A stretch of 64,000 bases of DNA from Comamonadaceae bacterium ALPHA2B (GCA_005503065.1 SCOE01000003.1:186001-250000), one strand, 5' to 3'; positions 48,450-59,383 are shown, counted from the stretch's first letter. Program-made: numbers and translations. Notes: a model not told the origin generated them from the sequence alone.

Positions 48450-49145
48450 TCAGGCTCGCTGGGCGGGCCGAAAGGCGGCGAGTTCGGCCGGGAGCCGCGC
48501 CATGTCGGTGAACACACGCGCCACGCCGATGGCGCGCATCGCGTCTGCACCGCTGTGGCCGAGGCCGCCTGGGCTGTAGCCGAAGACCGTGGCGCCGGCG
48601 GCGATGCCGGCGCTCGCGCCGGTCACCGTGTCCTCGACCACGGCGCAGCGCACGGGATCGACGCCGAGCGCGCTCGCTGCGGCCAGATAGACGTCCGGGT
48701 AGGGCTTGCTGCGCGGCGTCTCGTGGCCGCTGAAGATCCGGCCCTGGAAGGCATCCAGCAGGCCGATCTTGGCCAGCTGCAGTTCGACCTTGCGGCGGTC
48801 GGCCCCCGAGGCACAGGCGATGCGGCCGTCCAGGCGCTCATGCAGCGCCCGCACCGCCTCGGCGGCTCCCGGAATGGGCACGAGCTCGCGCTCGAGCGCC
48901 TCGTTGCGCCGCGCCCAGAATGTCGAGAGCCAGTCCTGGGTGAGCCTGAAACCCGTCTTCGCCTCGATCAGCGCCATCTCGTCCTTCACGGCCTTGCCGA
49001 CGAAGATGCGCATGGTCTCCTCGACCGTCAGCTGCCACCCGAGCTCGCCGAGCATCTCGGTGAGCACGCGGTTGGTGATGGGCTCGGAGTCGACGAGCAC
49101 GCCGTCGCAGTCGAAGAGAACGGCATCGAATGAAAGCGCGGCCAT
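48450..49145 (-). CDS. HAD-superfamily phosphatase (beta-phosphoglucomutase/phosphoglycolate-like)
   Basis: 231 aa. Motif I LFDCDGVLVDSEPI (DxD nucleophile); cap from about residue 16-90; motif II CASGADRRK; motif III KPYPDVYLAAA; motif IV VEDTVTGASAGIAAGATVFGYSPGG. This fits subclass IA phosphatases acting on small sugar phosphates. The start is ATG at 49145. It stands alone between small genes. Confidence 0.92.
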   Translation of the reverse strand: MAALSFDAVLFDCDGVLVDSEPITNRVLTEMLGELGWQLTVEETMRIFVGKAVKDEMALIEAKTGFRLTQDWLSTFWARRNEALERELVPIPGAAEAVRALHERLDGRIACASGADRRKVELQLAKIGLLDAFQGRIFSGHETPRSKPYPDVYLAAASALGVDPVRCAVVEDTVTGASAGIAAGATVFGYSPGGLGHSGADAMRAIGVARVFTDMARLPAELAAFRPAQRA

Positions 49146-49240
49146 CGCGTGAGGGCTCCTTGCAGCACAACGGAATCGGGGGGCACCGGCATCGTACCCG
49201 CGCCGGACCCGCCCCGCGGGCTGCCAGGGTTCGGGCCGGT

Positions 49241-50212
49241 TCAGGCGGCGCCGGCAGGGTTCAGCGATGCAGGAACGACCGGTTCCACCTCGGCCGCGTC
49301 CGCGGCCGTCCAGGCCGAGAGCCCACCCGCCAGCACGCGCACCCGCGGCAGGCCCGCTGCCATCAGCATGCGTGCCGCGGCGACCGCGGAAGCATCGTCC
49401 GGGCAGTCGCAGAACAACACCAGCTCGCGGCCATCGGCCAGGGGCCCGAGTGCATGCGGGAGCTCCCGCAGTGCGAAACCGACCGCGCCCGGAATGGCTC
49501 GCGGATCGAGCGCCCGCACCTGCTCGCCCCGCACGTCGACCACCGTCGGCGCGCGCCCCTGCGCGAGCGCGCCGCGCAGTGCCTCGACACTGATGGTCAC
49601 GATGTCGTCGGCACGCCGGGCCAGCCGCCGCTGCCGGTAGCGCCAGACCAGGAAGGCCAGCAGCAGCGCTCCGCCCACTGCCGTCGCGGCCAGCCCGATG
49701 TCGGCCAGCACCGCCAGCACGTCGCGGATGGCGGCATGGAACACCGCGCCCAGCAGCAGGTAGCCCAGCGTCCAGATCAGCGCGCCGACCGTCTCGTAGG
49801 CGAGGAATCGGGCATTCGACATGCCCACCGCGCCGGCCATGGGCGGCGCCACCACCGACACGCCGGGCACGTACTTGGCCGCGATCAGCGACAGGCCGCC
49901 CCAGCGACCGAGGATCGCCTCGCTGCGCGACACGCAGGTGTCGGCCGAGAGCGAGACGCGGCACAGCAGCCGCATCACGCCGTAGCCCCAGCGCCGCCCG
50001 GCCAGGAACCAGGCGCCATCGCCCAGCAGGTTGCCCAGCAGCGAGGCGGCGATGACGGCCGCAGCGTTCAGCGCCGTGCCGCCCACCGCCAGCCCGCCGG
50101 CCACCACCAGGAAGGGCACCGCCGGCACCGGCGCGCCCAGCCGTGCGGCCAGCGTCACCAGGAAGACCACGGCGGGCCCCTGGGTGGCGAGCAGCGAGAC
50201 GAGATCGTTCAT
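49241..50212 (-). CDS. DedA/SNARE-like membrane protein fused to a rhodanese domain
   Basis: 323 aa. Residues 1-200 form a DedA (VTT) transmembrane domain: GAPVPAVPFLVVAGGLAVGG, GNLLGDGAWFLAGRRWG, KYVPGVSVVAPPMAGAVGM. Residues 205-310 are a rhodanese: VVDVRGEQVRALDPRAIPGAV, then VLFCDCPDDASAVAAARML with the active Cys. It combines a possible lipid/polyprenyl-phosphate transporter with sulfurtransferase or sulfur sensing. The start is ATG at 50212. Confidence 0.9.
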   Translation of the reverse strand: MNDLVSLLATQGPAVVFLVTLAARLGAPVPAVPFLVVAGGLAVGGTALNAAAVIAASLLGNLLGDGAWFLAGRRWGYGVMRLLCRVSLSADTCVSRSEAILGRWGGLSLIAAKYVPGVSVVAPPMAGAVGMSNARFLAYETVGALIWTLGYLLLGAVFHAAIRDVLAVLADIGLAATAVGGALLLAFLVWRYRQRRLARRADDIVTISVEALRGALAQGRAPTVVDVRGEQVRALDPRAIPGAVGFALRELPHALGPLADGRELVLFCDCPDDASAVAAARMLMAAGLPRVRVLAGGLSAWTAADAAEVEPVVPASLNPAGAA

Positions 50213-50222
50213 GGCGGCCTCG

Positions 50223-51059
50223 CTATTCGGCCGTGCCGTTGCCCGTCGGCCGCGCCTCGGCGCGCAGCGCGGTCGAGCCGACCAGACTCAGGTCGGAGAA
50301 GTAGGCCAGGCCGTGGCCGTGCGTGTTGTCGGCATCGGCCGAGACGACCACCGCCACCACGTCGGGCGTGGCGCCCTGCGCCTCGCCGCCGAAGGCGCGG
50401 CGGTAGTCGGCCAGCAGGTTGCGGCGCTCGCCCACCCAGGTGCCGGGCCGCGCAGCGGGGCCGGATTCCAGCACCACCATATGCATGCGGTTGGTGAAGG
50501 CATTGACCAGCATCTGGCCCTTGGCATCCTTGCCGTCCCACACGTAGCAGAGGGCCTCGCTGGGCACGTCCTCGCCCGAGACGCCGCGCGCCACCGCGAG
50601 GCGCGTGCGCTCGATCAGCGGCAGCCGGTCGGCCGGGAAGTCGAAGAACACGCACAGCTTGGCCGCGCCGTCGTCGCCCGCACGGGTGTGCAGGTCGGCC
50701 CCTTCGACGAATTGGTCCACGCGCCAGCGCCAGCTCAGCACCGTCGATTCGTTCAGCGGCATCTGCACGCGGTGCGCGAGCAGGCCGTAGGAATCGCTGG
50801 CCTCCACCTTGAGCACGCGGCGTCCGTCCTCGGACACGACGTCGAATCGCGTCGGCGTCTTGTTCGGCAGCGTGCTGAAGTGCCAGGGCGCCGGCGGCAC
50901 GGCGCCGGCCGCAGCCGAGAAGGGCGTCAGCGAATGCGGCTCCTCGGCCCGCGCATGGGGCGCAGCCAGGCCCAGAACCAGCAGCGCGCCCGCGAGCAGG
51001 CTCGCGCCGCGGCGGACGGCGGCGGCGCGGGCGGCAGCAAAAGCGGTGGTGCGGTGCAT
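50223..51059 (-). CDS. DUF3047 exported protein
   Basis: 278 aa. Signal peptide to about residue 42 (PHARAEE). The body has WRWRVDQFVEGADLHTRAGDDGAAKLCVFFDFP, then ALCYVWDG, the DUF3047 pattern. Periplasmic, role unknown. ATG at 51059 follows AGGGA. A (TGGCGA)n tract lies 11 bases upstream and could influence expression by length change. It ends 10 bases before the DedA-rhodanese gene and may share its operon. Confidence 0.85.
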   Translation of the reverse strand: MHRTTAFAAARAAAVRRGASLLAGALLVLGLAAPHARAEEPHSLTPFSAAAGAVPPAPWHFSTLPNKTPTRFDVVSEDGRRVLKVEASDSYGLLAHRVQMPLNESTVLSWRWRVDQFVEGADLHTRAGDDGAAKLCVFFDFPADRLPLIERTRLAVARGVSGEDVPSEALCYVWDGKDAKGQMLVNAFTNRMHMVVLESGPAARPGTWVGERRNLLADYRRAFGGEAQGATPDVVAVVVSADADNTHGHGLAYFSDLSLVGSTALRAEARPTGNGTAE

Positions 51060-51070
51060 GGTCGGATCCC

Positions 51071-51100
51071 TGGCGATGGCGATGGCGATGGCGATGGCGG
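51071..51100. repeat. Hexanucleotide tandem repeat (TGGCGA)x4 plus one imperfect unit
   Basis: Four exact TGGCGA units and a fifth TGGCGG, just upstream of the DUF3047 ribosome-binding site. Codon-neutral length changes of 6 bases would alter spacing in the leader. Confidence 0.9.
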
Positions 51101-51206
51101 TTGTCGGTGTTGTGGCCCTGACGCGGCCTGGAGGGGTGCCCGCGCGAGCATGGGAGAAAGTGTGCCGCAGCGCAGCAGGCGGATAAATCCCCCAAAAGGA
51201 ATCACT

Positions 51207-51227
51207 TTGTCTCCCTGGTGCAGACAA
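51207..51227. promoter_or_regulatory. Inverted repeat TTGTCT-N9-AGACAA upstream of DUF3047
   Basis: Six-base arms separated by nine bases, in an A+T-rich stretch about 150 bases upstream of the DUF3047 gene where its promoter is expected. Regulator unknown, so this is a weak operator candidate. Confidence 0.35.
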
Positions 51228-51250
51228 TCCGCATATAACGCTCTCCTTTT

Positions 51251-51297
51251 CATAGCACCCTGCGTCCGTCCCGCGGTCGTCGCAGGCCGATTCGCTT
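51251..51297. repeat. Degenerate family A repeat
   Basis: TTCATAGC at one end, a decayed GCGTCCGTCCC/GCGGTCGTCGC centre, and GGCCGATTCGCTT at the other end. It lies just beyond the stop end of the YchJ gene (51314). Recognisable only by comparison with the other copies. Confidence 0.4.
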
Positions 51298-51313
51298 CGG
51301 AAGCGATGGCGCT

Positions 51314-51790
51314 TCAGCCGCCGAGCCTCCCGTCGACGTAGTACCAGCGCCCGCCCTCGCGCACGAAGCGGCTGTGCTCGACCAGCCGCGAGGCCCGACC
51401 CGTCGCATCGCGCGAACGGGCGACGAACGCGACTTCGGCATGCGTGGCGTCAATGGGCAGGTGCGCCTTGACCTGCAGCCCCAGCCACTGCTGCGCCGGA
51501 TCGAGCGAGAGCGTGTCGGGGCGCGTGTCCGGATGCCAGGTGGCGAGCAGGTAGCCGGCATCGCCCAGCACGAAGGCGGCGTAGCGCGAGCGCATCAGTG
51601 CCTCGGCATCGGGCGCGGCCGGGCTGCCGTCCGCCATCGGGCCGACGAAGCGACCGCAGCAATCGCCGAAGGCCCGCACCTTCGCCTTGCCAGCGGCGGC
51701 CGTGCGACCACAGGGGCACGGGTCCGCGGCCGCGGGTCGCGGCCAACCTGCGCTGGAGAAGCGGGAAGAGGCGGCGCCTTGCTCAGCCAC
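51314..51790 (-). CDS. YchJ-family protein
   Basis: 158 aa. The N-terminal DPCPCGRTAAAG...FGDCCGRFVG carries the SEC-C-like zinc Cys residues; the core LMRSRYAAFVLGDAGYLLATWHPDTRP and SRFVREGGRWYYVDG are typical YchJ. Starts with GTG at 51790 and overlaps the end of the HtrA-like gene by 8 bases, implying coupled translation. Role unknown in this family. Confidence 0.88.
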   Translation of the reverse strand: MAEQGAASSRFSSAGWPRPAAADPCPCGRTAAAGKAKVRAFGDCCGRFVGPMADGSPAAPDAEALMRSRYAAFVLGDAGYLLATWHPDTRPDTLSLDPAQQWLGLQVKAHLPIDATHAEVAFVARSRDATGRASRLVEHSRFVREGGRWYYVDGRLGG

Positions 51791-52739
51791 CGGGAGTCAC
51801 CGTCAGAACCATGGCCGTGAGCGTACCCGCGACGGGCCGCAGCAGCTTGAGCAGCAGCGGCCGGCCATAGCCCTCGCCCGCCAGGCGCTTGAGCAGGTCC
51901 GACAGCTGTGCCAGCGGCACGCCGTCGCAGCCGACCAGGATGTCGCCCTCGCGCAGGCCGCCGCGCGCCGCCGCCGAGCCGGCCGCCACGCCCATCAACC
52001 GCACGCCGGTGGCCACCGGCCAGTCGTTCTCGCGCACCCAGCGCCGCGGCAGGGGCACCGCCGCGCACTGCACGCCCAGGCGGCCGCGCCGCACCGTGCC
52101 GTGCCGCATCAGTTCGCCGGCCACCCAGCGCGCGGTATCGACCGACACCGCGAAGCTCAGGCCCTGCGCGGAGGGAATCACGGCCGTGTTGACGCCGATG
52201 ACCTGCGCCGCCCCGTCGAGCAGCGGCCCGCCGGAATTGCCCGGGTTGAGGGCCACGTCGGTCTGGACCACGTCCTCGATCATCCGGCCGCCGCGCGCGT
52301 GCAGGCTGCGGCCCAGCGCGCTCACGATGCCGGCGGTGACGGTGAAGTCGAAGCCCAGGGGATTGCCCACCGCCACGGCGAGTTGCCCCGGCCGCAGTTG
52401 CGCCGAACTGCCCAGCGGCAGGAAGGCGGCCGGGTGGGATTCGAGGCGCAGCACGGCGATGTCGGTCGAGGCGTCCTGCCCCACCAGCCGCGCCATGCCT
52501 TCGCTGCCGTCGGCGAAGGCGGCGCGCAGCTCGCCGGCGCCCTCCACCACGTGCGCGTTGGTCAGCGCGAAGCCGTCGGGCGTGAACAGGAAGCCCGAGC
52601 CGCTGCCGCCCGCCGCGGCCGCGCCGTCGCCCGCCTTGCGGCGCACCTTGATGTGCGCCACCGCCGCGCTGGCGGTCTCGGCCACGCGGGTGACGGTGGC
52701 GGAGTAGGAATCGGGAAAGAAATCGTCGCGTGCGCCCAT
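51783..52739 (-). CDS. HtrA/DegP-type serine protease (S1C) without a signal peptide
   Basis: 318 aa. Trypsin-like domain: NAHVV with His63, STDIAVLRL with Asp93, GNSGGPLL with Ser169. One PDZ domain follows (VRLMGVAAGSAAARGGLREGDILVGCDGVPL). The N-terminus MGARDDFFPDSYSATVTRVAETA lacks any signal peptide or membrane helix, so the protein appears cytoplasmic, unlike DegP/DegQ. Its stop overlaps the start of the YchJ gene. Confidence 0.9.
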   Translation of the reverse strand: MGARDDFFPDSYSATVTRVAETASAAVAHIKVRRKAGDGAAAAGGSGSGFLFTPDGFALTNAHVVEGAGELRAAFADGSEGMARLVGQDASTDIAVLRLESHPAAFLPLGSSAQLRPGQLAVAVGNPLGFDFTVTAGIVSALGRSLHARGGRMIEDVVQTDVALNPGNSGGPLLDGAAQVIGVNTAVIPSAQGLSFAVSVDTARWVAGELMRHGTVRRGRLGVQCAAVPLPRRWVRENDWPVATGVRLMGVAAGSAAARGGLREGDILVGCDGVPLAQLSDLLKRLAGEGYGRPLLLKLLRPVAGTLTAMVLTVTPGG

Positions 52740-52801
52740 GGCCGTGTCCTGCTTGAAGCGGACAGTTGGAGGCGCACGCGCGCGCTTTCAACCGGGACGG
52801 T

Positions 52802-54886
<2,085 letters not shown>

Positions 54887-54955
54887 ATCGATTGTGCGGA
54901 GGCCGGCTGGGCCCGTCAACCGCGACCCTGCCGCCTCGCCGCCGCAGCGGCCGAG

Positions 54956-56089
54956 TCAGGCCAGCGCACGCTGGATCAACAGCTTCTGGATGTCCGAGGT
55001 GCCTTCGTAGATCTGGCACACGCGCACGTCGCGGTAGATGCGCTCCAGCGGGAAGTCGTTGACGTAGCCATACCCGCCGAGCGTCTGGATGGCGGCGCTG
55101 CACACGCGCTCGGCCATCTCGCTGGCGAAGAGCTTGGCCATGGCCGCTTCCTTGAGGCAGGGCCGGCCGGCATCGCGCAGCGCGGCGGCGTGCCAGATGA
55201 GCTGGCGCGCCGCCTCGATCTGCGTGGCGCAGTCGGCGAGACGAAAGCCCACGGCCTGCTGCTCGAAGATGGGACCGCCGAAGGCCGTGCGTTCCTTGGC
55301 GTAGTTCACCGCGAACTCGAAGGCGCTGCGGGCCATGCCCACGCTCTGCGCCGCGATGCCGATGCGCCCGCCTTCGAGCGCGCCCAGGGCGATCTTGTAG
55401 CCCTCGCCTTCCCGGCCGATGAGGTTCTCGGCCGGAATGCGGCAGTTGTCGAAGTTGATGAGTGCGGTGTCGCTCGAATGCTGGCCCAGCTTGTCTTCCA
55501 GACGCGCCACGGTGTAGCCCGACGCGTCGGTCGGCACGAGGAAGGCGCTCATGCCCTTCTTGCCCGCGGCCTTGTCGGTCATGGCGATGACGATGGCGAC
55601 CTGGCCGTTCTTGCCGCTGGTGATGAACTGCTTGGTGCCGTCGATGACGTAGCCGCCTTCTGCGTCCTTGCGCGCCGTCGTGCGCAGGCTCGATGCATCG
55701 CTGCCTGCCTGCGGTTCGGTGAGGCAGAAGGCGCCGAGCATCCGGCCCTGCGCCAGCGGCTCGAGCCACTGCTTCTTCTGCTGCGCGTTGCCGTAGCGCA
55801 TGAGGATGGCGTTGACGGGGCAGTTGGTGACGCTGATGGCGGTGCTGGTGCCGCCGTCGCCAGCCGCGATCTCCTCGAGCACGAGCGCGAGCGTCAGGTA
55901 GTCCAGCCCCGCGCCGCCGTGCTCCTCGGGCACGCAGATGCCGTAGGCGCCCAGCGCCGCCAGGCCCTGGTGCGCCTCCTTCGGGAAACGATGCTCGCGG
56001 TCCCACTGCGCGGCGTGGGGCCACAACTCGGCCCGGGCGAACTCGCGAACCGCGTCGCGGATGGCTTCCTGGTCGGGGGTCAGCAGCAT
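54956..56089 (-). CDS. Acyl-CoA dehydrogenase (short/branched-chain)
   Basis: 377 aa. TPDQEAIRDAVREFARAELWP start, FCLTEPQAGSDASSLRTTA, QFITSGKNGQVAIVIAMTD, and the C-terminal catalytic Glu motif QIYEGTSDIQKLLIQRALA (YEGT). The C-terminal Glu position fits butyryl-/short-chain members rather than IVD. The neighbouring thiolase (58175) and PPOX genes suggest fatty-acid or branched-chain oxidation. The start is ATG at 56089. Confidence 0.93.
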   Translation of the reverse strand: MLLTPDQEAIRDAVREFARAELWPHAAQWDREHRFPKEAHQGLAALGAYGICVPEEHGGAGLDYLTLALVLEEIAAGDGGTSTAISVTNCPVNAILMRYGNAQQKKQWLEPLAQGRMLGAFCLTEPQAGSDASSLRTTARKDAEGGYVIDGTKQFITSGKNGQVAIVIAMTDKAAGKKGMSAFLVPTDASGYTVARLEDKLGQHSSDTALINFDNCRIPAENLIGREGEGYKIALGALEGGRIGIAAQSVGMARSAFEFAVNYAKERTAFGGPIFEQQAVGFRLADCATQIEAARQLIWHAAALRDAGRPCLKEAAMAKLFASEMAERVCSAAIQTLGGYGYVNDFPLERIYRDVRVCQIYEGTSDIQKLLIQRALA

Positions 56090-56118
56090 GGGACAGTCTC
56101 CGGTGCGCCGTCGGCGCT

Positions 56119-56185
56119 ATGTTTTTGATAGCTGCTTACGCCCGTGGGATGGGCGCTGCAGGCACGTTTGGCTTGAAATCCGCAA
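56119..56185. repeat. Dispersed palindromic repeat, family A (copy 3)
   Basis: ATGTTTTTGATAGCTGC, then ACGCCCGTGGGATGGGCGCTGC, GGC and TTTGGCTTGAAA. Full-length, orientation as at 14760. It lies in the gap between the acyl-CoA dehydrogenase start and the PPOX stop. Confidence 0.8.
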
Positions 56186-56187
56186 CC

Positions 56188-56826
56188 TCAAGAGGCCGAC
56201 GGCGTCTGCTCCTCGACGAGCTGCGCCCGGTAACGCGCCATCGTCTGTACGTCGGTTTCGCCCGAGGAACCCACGGTGCCGATCTGCTCGCGGATCATCT
56301 GGTTCATGGTCGGCAACGCATCGCGCGGCCCCCAGCTGTCGGGTTGCCACAGCTGCGAACGCATGAAGGCCTTGGCGCAATGCAGGTAGGCCTCGCGCAC
56401 CGCGACCTCGATCACCAGCTTGGGCCGCTGGCGCTCCTGTGCGAAGGCGTCGACGAACTCGGCCTCGTCGCGCAGCCGCGCCGTGCCGTTGACGCGCAGC
56501 GTCTCGTCCACGCCCGGGACCATGAAGATCAAAGCCACGCGCGGATCGGCGATGAGGTTCTCCAGCGTGTCGAGCCGGTTGTTGCCGCCCGAGTCAGGCA
56601 GCAGCAGCGTGGCGCCGTCCTCCGATGCCTTGACGAAGCCCGGCGCACCGCCGCGCGGCGAGGCGTCGAGCAGTGCGGCGCCTTGCCCCGCGCTGGCGAT
56701 CACGCAGAAGGGTGCCAGCGCCACGAAGCGCCGGCCGTGCACGTCGAGCCGGTCGAGCTGCTTGCGCACGGCGCGTTCGCCAGGCTGGGCGTACAGCTTG
56801 CGCAATTGGGCGAGATCGGTGATCAC
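56188..56826 (-). CDS. Pyridoxamine 5'-phosphate oxidase-family flavoprotein
   Basis: 212 aa split-barrel FMN protein. RFVALAPFCVIASAG, DPRVALIFMVPGVDETLRVNGTARL and the C-terminal PKLVIEVAVREAYLHCAKAFMRSQLW fit the MSMEG_1061-type PPOX family. Starts at GTG 56826, after the M20 stop by 14 bases. The substrate is not inferable; possible deazaflavin or haem-related reductase activity. Confidence 0.85.
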   Translation of the reverse strand: MITDLAQLRKLYAQPGERAVRKQLDRLDVHGRRFVALAPFCVIASAGQGAALLDASPRGGAPGFVKASEDGATLLLPDSGGNNRLDTLENLIADPRVALIFMVPGVDETLRVNGTARLRDEAEFVDAFAQERQRPKLVIEVAVREAYLHCAKAFMRSQLWQPDSWGPRDALPTMNQMIREQIGTVGSSGETDVQTMARYRAQLVEEQTPSAS

Positions 56827-56840
56827 GTGCGCGCCGCCCC

Positions 56841-58091
56841 CTACTTGCCCTGGCCCAGGTCCATGATCAGGCGCGTGGCCATGTACAGGCGGCGCGGGAT
56901 GGCGTCGATCTGCACGTACTCGGCCTTGTCGCTGTGGTAGCCGAAGCCCGGCAGGCCCAGGCTCTCGATGGTGGGCTTGCCCGACAGCGCGGCGTAGGCG
57001 GCGTCGGTGCCGCCGCCGGTGCGCTCCTCGATGGCAAGCGTGCCGCCAGCCTCCTTGTAGTAGCCCACGGCCTTCTCGACCAGCAGCTTGCCCGCGGCGC
57101 CGGCATCGAAGGCCGGACGGCCGCGCGTGATCAGCAGCTTGACCTCGGCGTCGGGCAGCTTCTTCTTCTGCGCGCGCTCTTCCAGCGTCTTCATCGCGGC
57201 TTCGAAGTCTTCGTTGCGCGCATAGCGCACGTCGGCGTTGAGCGTGGCGCTGTCGGGAATGATGTTGCTCACCGCGCCGGCCTTGGCGATGGTCCAGTTG
57301 AAGCGCAGGCCACGGGCCTTGTCGTCGATGTCCAGCGTGCGCTGCACCAGGTCGGCGGCCTCGACCAGCGCGTTGACGCCCAGCTCGGGCGCGGCGCCCG
57401 CATGCGAGGCCTTGCCCTTGATGTTGGCCTGCACGTAGGCGATGCCCGAGGTGCCGAGCGTGAAGCTTTCCTTCAGCGCCGAGGTCGGCTCGAAGGACAG
57501 CACGTAGTCGGCCTTGGCGGCCTCTTCCTGGATCAGGTCGCGCGAGCCGAAGGAGCCCTTCTCCTCGTCGGTGTTGAACAGCACGGTGATCGTGCCGAAG
57601 CCCTGGAAACCGCGCGCCTTCAGCAGCTTCAGGCTGTGCAGCACCACGGCGTTGCCGCCCTTGTCGTCGGCGATGCCGGGCCCGTAGGCCTTGTCGCCTT
57701 CCACGCGGAAGGGCGCCTTGGCCAGGATGCCCTTGAGGTAGACGGTGTCCATGTGCGAGATCAGCAGCAGGTTCTTGCCGCCCTTGCCCTGCAGCTTGCC
57801 CACGATGTTGTCGCCCACCACCATGCCGGCCGACTTGCTGCGCGTGACGGTGAAGCCCAGCGCCTTGAGCTGGTCCTCGAAGTACTTGCCGGCCGCGGCC
57901 ATCCCCTCGGCGTCGCCGGTGCCGGTCTCGATGTTGACCAGCTGTTCCAGCGTCTTCACGACGGCGGGCTGCTCGTCGGTCGCGGCCTTGAACAGCGCCT
58001 CGTCGCGCTGCTGCGCGAAGGCCGCGGGCGCGACGAAGGCGGCGGCCAGCAGGCCGGCGAGGACGGAACGATGGAGGCGGGGTGCGGACAT
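56841..58091 (-). CDS. Exported M20-family metallopeptidase (carboxypeptidase G2-like)
   Basis: 416 aa. A signal peptide ends at AAFAQQ (about residue 26). Metal site: HMDTVY, GPGIADDKGGNAVVL, and NTDEEKGSFGSRD with the catalytic Glu. The dimerisation (lid) domain is present: ARGLRFNWTIAKAGAVSNIIP. It cleaves folate/glutamate-type or dipeptide substrates in the periplasm. The start is ATG at 58091. It shares a minus-strand run with the PPOX gene. Confidence 0.93.
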   Translation of the reverse strand: MSAPRLHRSVLAGLLAAAFVAPAAFAQQRDEALFKAATDEQPAVVKTLEQLVNIETGTGDAEGMAAAGKYFEDQLKALGFTVTRSKSAGMVVGDNIVGKLQGKGGKNLLLISHMDTVYLKGILAKAPFRVEGDKAYGPGIADDKGGNAVVLHSLKLLKARGFQGFGTITVLFNTDEEKGSFGSRDLIQEEAAKADYVLSFEPTSALKESFTLGTSGIAYVQANIKGKASHAGAAPELGVNALVEAADLVQRTLDIDDKARGLRFNWTIAKAGAVSNIIPDSATLNADVRYARNEDFEAAMKTLEERAQKKKLPDAEVKLLITRGRPAFDAGAAGKLLVEKAVGYYKEAGGTLAIEERTGGGTDAAYAALSGKPTIESLGLPGFGYHSDKAEYVQIDAIPRRLYMATRLIMDLGQGK

Positions 58092-58119
58092 GCGGTGTCT
58101 TTCTTGTCGGTCGCGGTTC

Positions 58120-58174
58120 TATGGATAAAAAGTGGCTGCAACGCCCGTCCAGCGGGCGCCACAAGCTATCAAAA
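58120..58174. repeat. Dispersed palindromic repeat, family A (copy 4)
   Basis: GTGGCTGCAACGCCCGTCC, then AGCGGGCGCCACAAGCTAT, ending CAAAATC. Orientation as at 3855. It lies between the M20 start and the thiolase stop and abuts the thiolase stop codon. Confidence 0.7.
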
Positions 58175-59359
58175 TCAGAGCAATTCGATGGCCACGGCCG
58201 TGCCTTCGCCACCGCCGATGCACAGCGTGGCGACGCCACGCTTCAGGCCCCTGGACTGCAGCGCGTGGATCAGCGTGACCATGATGCGCGCGCCGCTGGC
58301 ACCGATGGGGTGGCCCAGTGCGCAGGCGCCGCCGTGCACGTTGACGATGTCGTGCGACACGCCGAGCTCGGTCATCAGCGCCATCGGCACGACGGCGAAG
58401 GCCTCGTTCACCTCCCACAGGTCGACGTCCTTCACGCCCCAGCCGGTCTTGGCGAAGAGCTTCTGCACGGCGCCCACCGGCGCGGTGGAGAACCACTCGG
58501 GCTGCTGCGCGTGCGTGCTGTGCGCGACGATGCGCGCGATGGGCTTCCCGCCGATCTTCTGCGCGTGGGACGCGGTGCTCATCACCAGCGCGGCGGCACC
58601 GTCGTTGATGGACGAGCTGGAGGCCGCGGTGATGGTGCCGCCGTCCTTCTTGAAGGCCGGCTTGAGCGTGGGGATCTTGTCGAGCTTGACCTTGCCGGGG
58701 CCTTCGTCGATGGCGATCACCGTGTCGCCGCCGCGGCCCTTCACGGTCACCGGCGCGATCTCGGTCTTGAACAGGCCGTCCTTCGTCGCATGCTGCGCGC
58801 GCTGCACGCTGGCGATGGCGAATTCGTCCTGCTGCTCGCGCGTGAACTGGTACTTGGCGGCGCAGTCCTCGCCGAAGGTGCCCATGCTGCGGCCGGGCTG
58901 GTAGGCGTCTTCCAGGCCGTCGAGCATCATGTGGTCGAAGATGCGGTCGTGGCCCATGCGGTAGCCGCCACGGCCCTTGAGCATGAGGTAGGGCGCGTTG
59001 GTCATGCTTTCCATGCCGCCGGCGACCACGCAATCGTGCGTGCCGGCCAGCAGCAGGTCGTGCGCGAGCATCGCGGCCTTCATGGCCGAGCCGCACATCT
59101 TGCTGAGCGTGACCGCGCCCGCGCTGTCGGGCAGGCCGCCCTTGTAGGCCGCCTGGCGCGCGGGCGCCTGGCCCTGGCCGGCCATCAGGCAGTTGCCGAA
59201 CAGCACCTCGCCCACCGCGTCGGGCGCGATGCCGGCGCGCTCGACCGCCGCCTTGATCGCGACGCCGCCGAGGTCGTGCGCAGCCAGCGACGCGAAGTCG
59301 CCCTGGAAGCTGCCCATGGGGGTGCGCGCGGCACCGAGGATGACGATGGATTCGGACAT
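58175..59359 (-). CDS. Acetyl-CoA C-acetyltransferase (thiolase)
   Basis: 394 aa. Acyl Cys89 in LSKMCGSAMKA; SGMES-like VVAGGMESMTNAP; NEAFAVVPM; His in ACALGHPIGASGARI; second Cys region LCIGGGEGTA. A length of 394 is normal. It could finish leucine degradation (acetoacetate) or beta-oxidation. ATG at 59359 follows CAGGAGACCC. The gap toward the carbonic anhydrase gene is a family B repeat. Confidence 0.95.
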   Translation of the reverse strand: MSESIVILGAARTPMGSFQGDFASLAAHDLGGVAIKAAVERAGIAPDAVGEVLFGNCLMAGQGQAPARQAAYKGGLPDSAGAVTLSKMCGSAMKAAMLAHDLLLAGTHDCVVAGGMESMTNAPYLMLKGRGGYRMGHDRIFDHMMLDGLEDAYQPGRSMGTFGEDCAAKYQFTREQQDEFAIASVQRAQHATKDGLFKTEIAPVTVKGRGGDTVIAIDEGPGKVKLDKIPTLKPAFKKDGGTITAASSSSINDGAAALVMSTASHAQKIGGKPIARIVAHSTHAQQPEWFSTAPVGAVQKLFAKTGWGVKDVDLWEVNEAFAVVPMALMTELGVSHDIVNVHGGACALGHPIGASGARIMVTLIHALQSRGLKRGVATLCIGGGEGTAVAIELL

Positions 59360-59383
59360 GAGGGTCTCCTGGAGAGGTTCAAT

